Of a stretch of DNA of 64,000 bases, positions 61,032-64,000 are shown piece after piece. The notes under the pieces were generated by a model. It saw nothing but the letters and a program-made list of their open reading frames with translations, ran no database searches and was not told where the DNA came from. The position numbers were made by a program, and so were the translations under genes. The stretch is taken from the NCBI RefSeq assembly GCF_001612885.1, contig NZ_BDBH01000012.1, positions 219,318 through 283,317 of the forward strand, given 5' to 3'. Position 1 is the stretch's first letter, and each line of letters opens with the position of its first letter. This DNA is from Nocardia harenae NBRC 108248. Lineage in GTDB: Bacteria > Actinomycetota > Actinomycetes > Mycobacteriales > Mycobacteriaceae.

Positions 61032-61577
61032 GTGACCTCACCCCCCGAAACCGAGGACCAGCTACGGCGCTACCTCGCCGAGGTGTTCGCCACCGACCGC
61101 CCCTTCGCGATCTACCCCTGTGCCAGCGGCTGGGTCGTGCGCGAGGAGCTGACCGAGGACGAGCAGGAAGCAGGGATGGGCTTCGGCCAGGGCAACTACG
61201 TGGTGAACCGGGCCAGCGGCGCCGTCACCGCGCACGCCAGCCTGCACCCGCTCACCATCGGCGAGCAGTACGACGAGGACGTCGCCGCGGGCAGGCCGGT
61301 GCGCGGCTACCAGGTCTACCCGCCCACCTGGGACATCCGCATCGAGCTCGCCGCGGAGACCAGCGCGGAGATCCGCTACCGGGTTTCGGTGCGCTCGCTG
61401 CGCGAGCCGCCCGCCGAGCCGCCGAGCGAGCACCTGCTCACCATCGACAAGCAGAACTACTACTACTCGACCGACAGTGAGTCGACGCACGAGGCGTGCA
61501 GCCACGCCGTCGCCTGGGCGGAGAGCCAGGGCAGGCCGACCGGGGCGTGGCCGGAGTCCGGCGCCTTCCAGGCCTGA
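61032..61577 (+). CDS. Hypothetical protein, 181 residues
   Basis: I do not recognise a family with confidence. The protein is soluble and acidic. The N-terminal part FAIYPCASGWVVREEL followed by GNYVVNRASGAVTAH resembles, loosely, the small beta-sandwich of YrhB/Imm35 immunity-type proteins. The second half has strands (WDIRIELA, EIRYRVSVRSL) and ends in a short helix HAVAWAESQGRP. GTG start. No toxin-like gene adjoins it, so an immunity role is only an idea. It is divergent from the DAO gene and convergent with the second DUF4254 gene. Confidence 0.65.
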   Translation: MTSPPETEDQLRRYLAEVFATDRPFAIYPCASGWVVREELTEDEQEAGMGFGQGNYVVNRASGAVTAHASLHPLTIGEQYDEDVAAGRPVRGYQVYPPTWDIRIELAAETSAEIRYRVSVRSLREPPAEPPSEHLLTIDKQNYYYSTDSESTHEACSHAVAWAESQGRPTGAWPESGAFQA

Positions 61578-61686
61578 GCTCGGGCCGAGCCGTTCAGGCC
61601 GTGCGCTCGCGCCGGCGCCGGCCGGCGCGAACCCCTCGGCGAGGGTGAGCCCGATGCCCTCGTCACCCGGGCCGGGCCGCCGCGGA

Positions 61687-62181
61687 TCAGCGATCGGCCT
61701 CCGGGGCGGGCAGCCTGCGCTGGCCGCGCATGACCTCCACGATCAGGTCCTGGTAGGCGACGAAGAGCTCGGCGACCTGGGTCCACGCCGCGTGCACCCT
61801 GGGGTCGGCCGCATCGTGCCTGGCCATGGCCCGCTGGAAGCGCGCGTAGGCACGGGCGATGCGGTCGACCACCGAGCCGACGGTCTCGGTGTGCAGCCGG
61901 GCGCCGTTGCGGTGCTGCGGCACGTGCCCGACGGTCCAGACATCGATGGCGTGCATGAGGTCGGTGCGGCGCGCGGCCAGCCCGTCCGCCCAGGTGTCGT
62001 CCTGCGCGTGCAGCTCGAGCAGGTCGACGCACCAGCACGCGATGGGGTGCTCGGCCCTGCGGGTGCCGCTGAGCGCGGCGAGCAGCTCGGTCATCGGGAA
62101 GAGCGGCTCGATGTCCTCGAACCGCCCGAACCGCTCGTCCTGGCCGGTGCCTGGAACCTGGATCACGCGTGGCACTGCCAT
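61687..62181 (-). CDS. DUF4254 family protein, copy 2
   Basis: A 164-residue DUF4254 protein, paralogous to the one at 59339. The shared core is LHTETVGSVVDRIAR, and the end GQRRLPAPEADR parallels the other copy. It has a longer N-terminus containing HPIACWCVDLLELHAQDDTWADG, quoted in part. ATG 62181 follows GGAG by five bases. The upstream 93 bases are the most AT-rich near this locus and probably hold its promoter. All-alpha and soluble by composition; function unknown. Confidence 0.82.
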   Translation of the reverse strand: MAVPRVIQVPGTGQDERFGRFEDIEPLFPMTELLAALSGTRRAEHPIACWCVDLLELHAQDDTWADGLAARRTDLMHAIDVWTVGHVPQHRNGARLHTETVGSVVDRIARAYARFQRAMARHDAADPRVHAAWTQVAELFVAYQDLIVEVMRGQRRLPAPEADR

Positions 62182-62274
62182 GACAACTCCGGTGTGACTC
62201 TGCCCCCTGGCGGGATTCAGATAGTAATCCAACCTCGTGAAAATGGCATTCTCGATTTTGCGAAATGCGTTTCA

Positions 62275-62892
62275 TCAACGGTCGATCGGGGTCGTCGCCG
62301 GCCAGGGCCCCACCGGGCCGAGGTCGGAGGGGATCGGCGCGTGCACGGTGGCCCCGCTGCGGAAGTCCTCCACCGGCCCCGGGATGACGCTGAGCCCGGC
62401 CGTCGCCATGGCCCTGGTCTTGAAGGCCCGCGCGGCTCTGCTGAGCCGGTACTCGACCGGGCTGAGCAGCTCCGCGCTCGCCGGTGGCGGGTACTCGCCC
62501 CAGACCACCACCTCCAGGCCGCGGTCGAGCAGCGCGAGGTGCAGCCCCTCGCTCGCCATGGGCTCGCGCAGGCAGAGCCCAGCGGCCATGGCGATGGCGT
62601 GCGGGGTGCGGCCGCGGCCGCCGGTGGCGAGTGCGTCGTCCAGGCTGGCGAGCTCGGCGCCGAGGATGCGCAGCGGGGTGTCGTCGGCCGCGCCGGGGAC
62701 CAGGACGGTGACCTCCCAGCCCGCCGTGGCGCGGTCGAACAGCCAGCCGCCCGCGTGCTGCACCGCGTCGGCCACGCTCAGCGCGACCACGTCGAGCCGG
62801 TACTTCACCAGGCCCCAGTCCCACAGCGTCCGGGTGGCGAGCGGGGTGCGGCGCACGTGCTGCACGCCGCCACCGTGGGACGGACCGCCCAT
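62275..62892 (-). CDS. Hypothetical protein, 205 residues
   Basis: Not recognised. ATG 62892 is preceded by GGAG at five bases and gives a protein starting MGGPSHGGGVQHVRRTPLATRTL (quoted in part). The middle contains VVALSVADAVQHAGGWLFDRATAGWEVTVLVPG (quoted in part), which reads like an alpha/beta domain, and the end is Pro-rich. No signal peptide or membrane segment. It is on the same strand as the DUF4254 gene downstream, 93 bases apart, and could share regulation. Probably a Nocardia-restricted family. Confidence 0.65.
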   Translation of the reverse strand: MGGPSHGGGVQHVRRTPLATRTLWDWGLVKYRLDVVALSVADAVQHAGGWLFDRATAGWEVTVLVPGAADDTPLRILGAELASLDDALATGGRGRTPHAIAMAAGLCLREPMASEGLHLALLDRGLEVVVWGEYPPPASAELLSPVEYRLSRAARAFKTRAMATAGLSVIPGPVEDFRSGATVHAPIPSDLGPVGPWPATTPIDR

Positions 62893-63009
62893 CACATCTC
62901 CATCGTCGGCACTCCGCTCTCCGGCGCCGCCGGGCTGATCGGCGACGGAAAGCTTCCTCACCATACGGTCAGCAGGATGGTGTGACAAGGGTCACAAGGG
63001 TTTTGCCGG

Positions 63010-63246
63010 TCAGGCCGGGCGCTGCCTCGGCTCCGGCTCGGCGACCGCCTTGGTCCACCAGGTGTCGGAGCCCTCGCCGCGCGGATCGGGGGTGCGGGCC
63101 CACGCCGCCACGGCATCCGCCGCGCGCAGCGCCGCATCCGAGGTGGCGGCCGGGGCGGGCGCCCGGTGCGCGGTCGGGGTCCGCCGGGGCAGCGGCGGGC
63201 GCGGATCGCCGAGCTCGTCACGGTCGAAAAGCGGATTGCGATGCAC
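63010..63246 (-). CDS. Small hypothetical protein, 78 residues
   Basis: A short Pro/Ala/Arg-rich protein starting MHRNPLFDRDELGDPRPPLP. GGGAG lies eight bases before the ATG. Composition suggests a mostly disordered protein with a short helix (DAALRAADAVAAWAR). No family recognised. It might be spurious, since high GC content keeps frames open, but the ribosome-binding site is good and nothing else occupies the interval. Confidence 0.45.
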   Translation of the reverse strand: MHRNPLFDRDELGDPRPPLPRRTPTAHRAPAPAATSDAALRAADAVAAWARTPDPRGEGSDTWWTKAVAEPEPRQRPA

Positions 63247-63851
63247 GATGCTCCCGGTGGGGGTCGGCGAGCCGGTGGCGGCTCGGTGCGGAACGTCCGG
63301 CTCCGGTGGCGGCGACCTCGACGGGTACGCGCGTAACCTCCGGCACGGTCCTCACGATAGAGCACGATGTGGCCGCATTGTGCTGTCGAGTTGCTCTGCT
63401 GTGCAGGGGAATTGCCCGCCGGAGAGATTCGGGTCATTCCCGGGCCGGTGTCGCTGTGCGCGTGCGGGGCGCTCGGTGGTGATGAGTGGGTACGGCCCCG
63501 GTTCCCGGCGGTGAACGGTCCCAATATCCGACCCGGAGCCGGGTAGTCCGAATGGGTCAATCGAGCGGAGGCCCCAGGGGGCAATAAGAGTCCAGTCGGT
63601 ATGTATTGATGTGTTTCGCCATATCAACCGGAATCTGTAACGCCGCTAATCGCGCCGCGAGCTGCCGGGACCGGTCCCAGTTCGCGGGCGCGGGGGCACG
63701 TGGGGGCGGTTACGGCAGCTCCCGGGAAACCCTAGGGTTCGTCGCGGTCGGTCCGGATGCGCACAAAGACGTGGGCTCGTCGTTCGGGCCGGCCGTCTCT
63801 GCTGTCGTTCGAGTGGACGGTGCCGTCGCTCCCGGATTTGCGAGGTGCGCC
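63247..63851. other. Long intergenic region upstream of the alkB-like gene
   Basis: About 600 bases without a supported gene. A 91-codon frame on the minus strand (63352-63627) lacks a ribosome-binding site and looks accidental. The stretch around 63590-63650 has lower GC than its surroundings. No strong palindrome was found. It likely carries the promoter and control sites of the alkB-like gene. Confidence 0.45.
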
Positions 63852-64000
63852 GTGCCCGATGGGGTTGTCGATCCGAAACGGCACCTGTGGGTTCTGGGGT
63901 TGATCGCTCCGGCCTCGGCGTTGCTGCCGTCTCAGTTGGTGTTGTGGACGGGGTGGGTGGTGTTCTGGTGGGTGGGGCCGTTGATCGTGTTGGTGGCGAT
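63852..64000 (+). CDS. alkB: Alkane 1-monooxygenase-like protein AlkB, N-terminus only
   Basis: The frame from GTG 63852 stays open to the end of the window. It reads DPKRHLWVLGLIAPASALL, then a hydrophobic stretch ending VVFWWVGPLIVLVA. This DPKR-x-LW-x-LGL opening and the WVGP pattern are those of AlkB membrane diiron hydroxylases, which oxidise medium-chain alkanes to alcohols. The histidine boxes lie beyond the window. An in-frame GTG at 63813 could be the true start. Codons here use T more often at third positions than upstream genes. Confidence 0.7.
   Translation, partial: MPDGVVDPKRHLWVLGLIAPASALLPSQLVLWTGWVVFWWVGPLIVLVA

Noticed and set aside
63352..63627. Minus-strand 91-codon frame upstream of alkB
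   Set aside because: No ribosome-binding site, mixed composition and no family resemblance.

Overview
This window is very GC-rich and codes densely on both strands, with many GTG starts. Gene content and order point to an actinomycete of the Nocardia/Rhodococcus/Mycobacterium group, most likely Nocardia. From memory of the Mycobacterium tuberculosis map, positions 1-44,243 follow the block that runs from smc through ftsY, amt, glnB, glnD, ffh, rpsP, trmD, rplS, lepB, rnhB, xerC, rpsB, tsf, pyrH, frr, cdsA, rlmN, dxr, rip1 and ispG to a penicillin-binding lipoprotein. An F420-type LLM oxidoreductase and a lipidated class A beta-lactamase of Nocardia style fit the same assignment. The species cannot be named from the sequence alone.

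Core half (1-44,243). The window opens inside smc. Next come ftsY, the nitrogen module amtB-glnK-glnD behind a GlnR-like operator, ffh (partner of ftsY in protein targeting), and two catabolic or unknown enzymes. The ribosome maturation operon rpsP-khpA-rimM-trmD is followed by tex and a membrane protein, rplS, lepB, rnhB, a DUF2469 gene and the coupled set yraN-comM-dprA, with xerC just downstream. A decayed IS30-type transposase tail lies behind xerC, followed by small DUF3024, DUF202 (two copies), DUF1990 and M23 genes. Translation and envelope genes then run rpsB-tsf, pyrH-frr-cdsA and rlmN. The isoprenoid and membrane-proteolysis group dxr-rip1-ispG follows, then a GNAT enzyme and a penicillin-binding lipoprotein.

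Accessory half (44,266-63,246). Here the conserved order ends. The region holds a nitrobindin-like protein, an APC amino-acid permease and a DUF5753-type regulator. A tightly overlapping three-gene operon encodes a regulator with a probably inactive PLD-like domain, a PLP aminotransferase and a soluble PntA/alanine-dehydrogenase-like enzyme. Then come an LLM oxidoreductase with a small partner, and a TetR gene with tandem perfect palindromes next to an EthD-like gene. A TauD dioxygenase and an orphan betaine-type binding lipoprotein follow. A LysR-controlled beta-lactamase locus includes a second serine hydrolase. Two DUF4254 paralogs sit around a DAO-type flavoenzyme and unknown proteins. The window ends in the first codons of an alkB-like alkane monooxygenase.

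The most interesting regulatory signals are the GlnR box before amtB, paired hairpins between glnK and glnD, a long hairpin between rpsB and tsf, a promoter-like element shared by rpsP, rplS and rpsB, the TetR palindromes, and a LysR-type inverted repeat between the divergent lysR and bla genes. No tRNA, rRNA, CRISPR array or intact insertion sequence was found.
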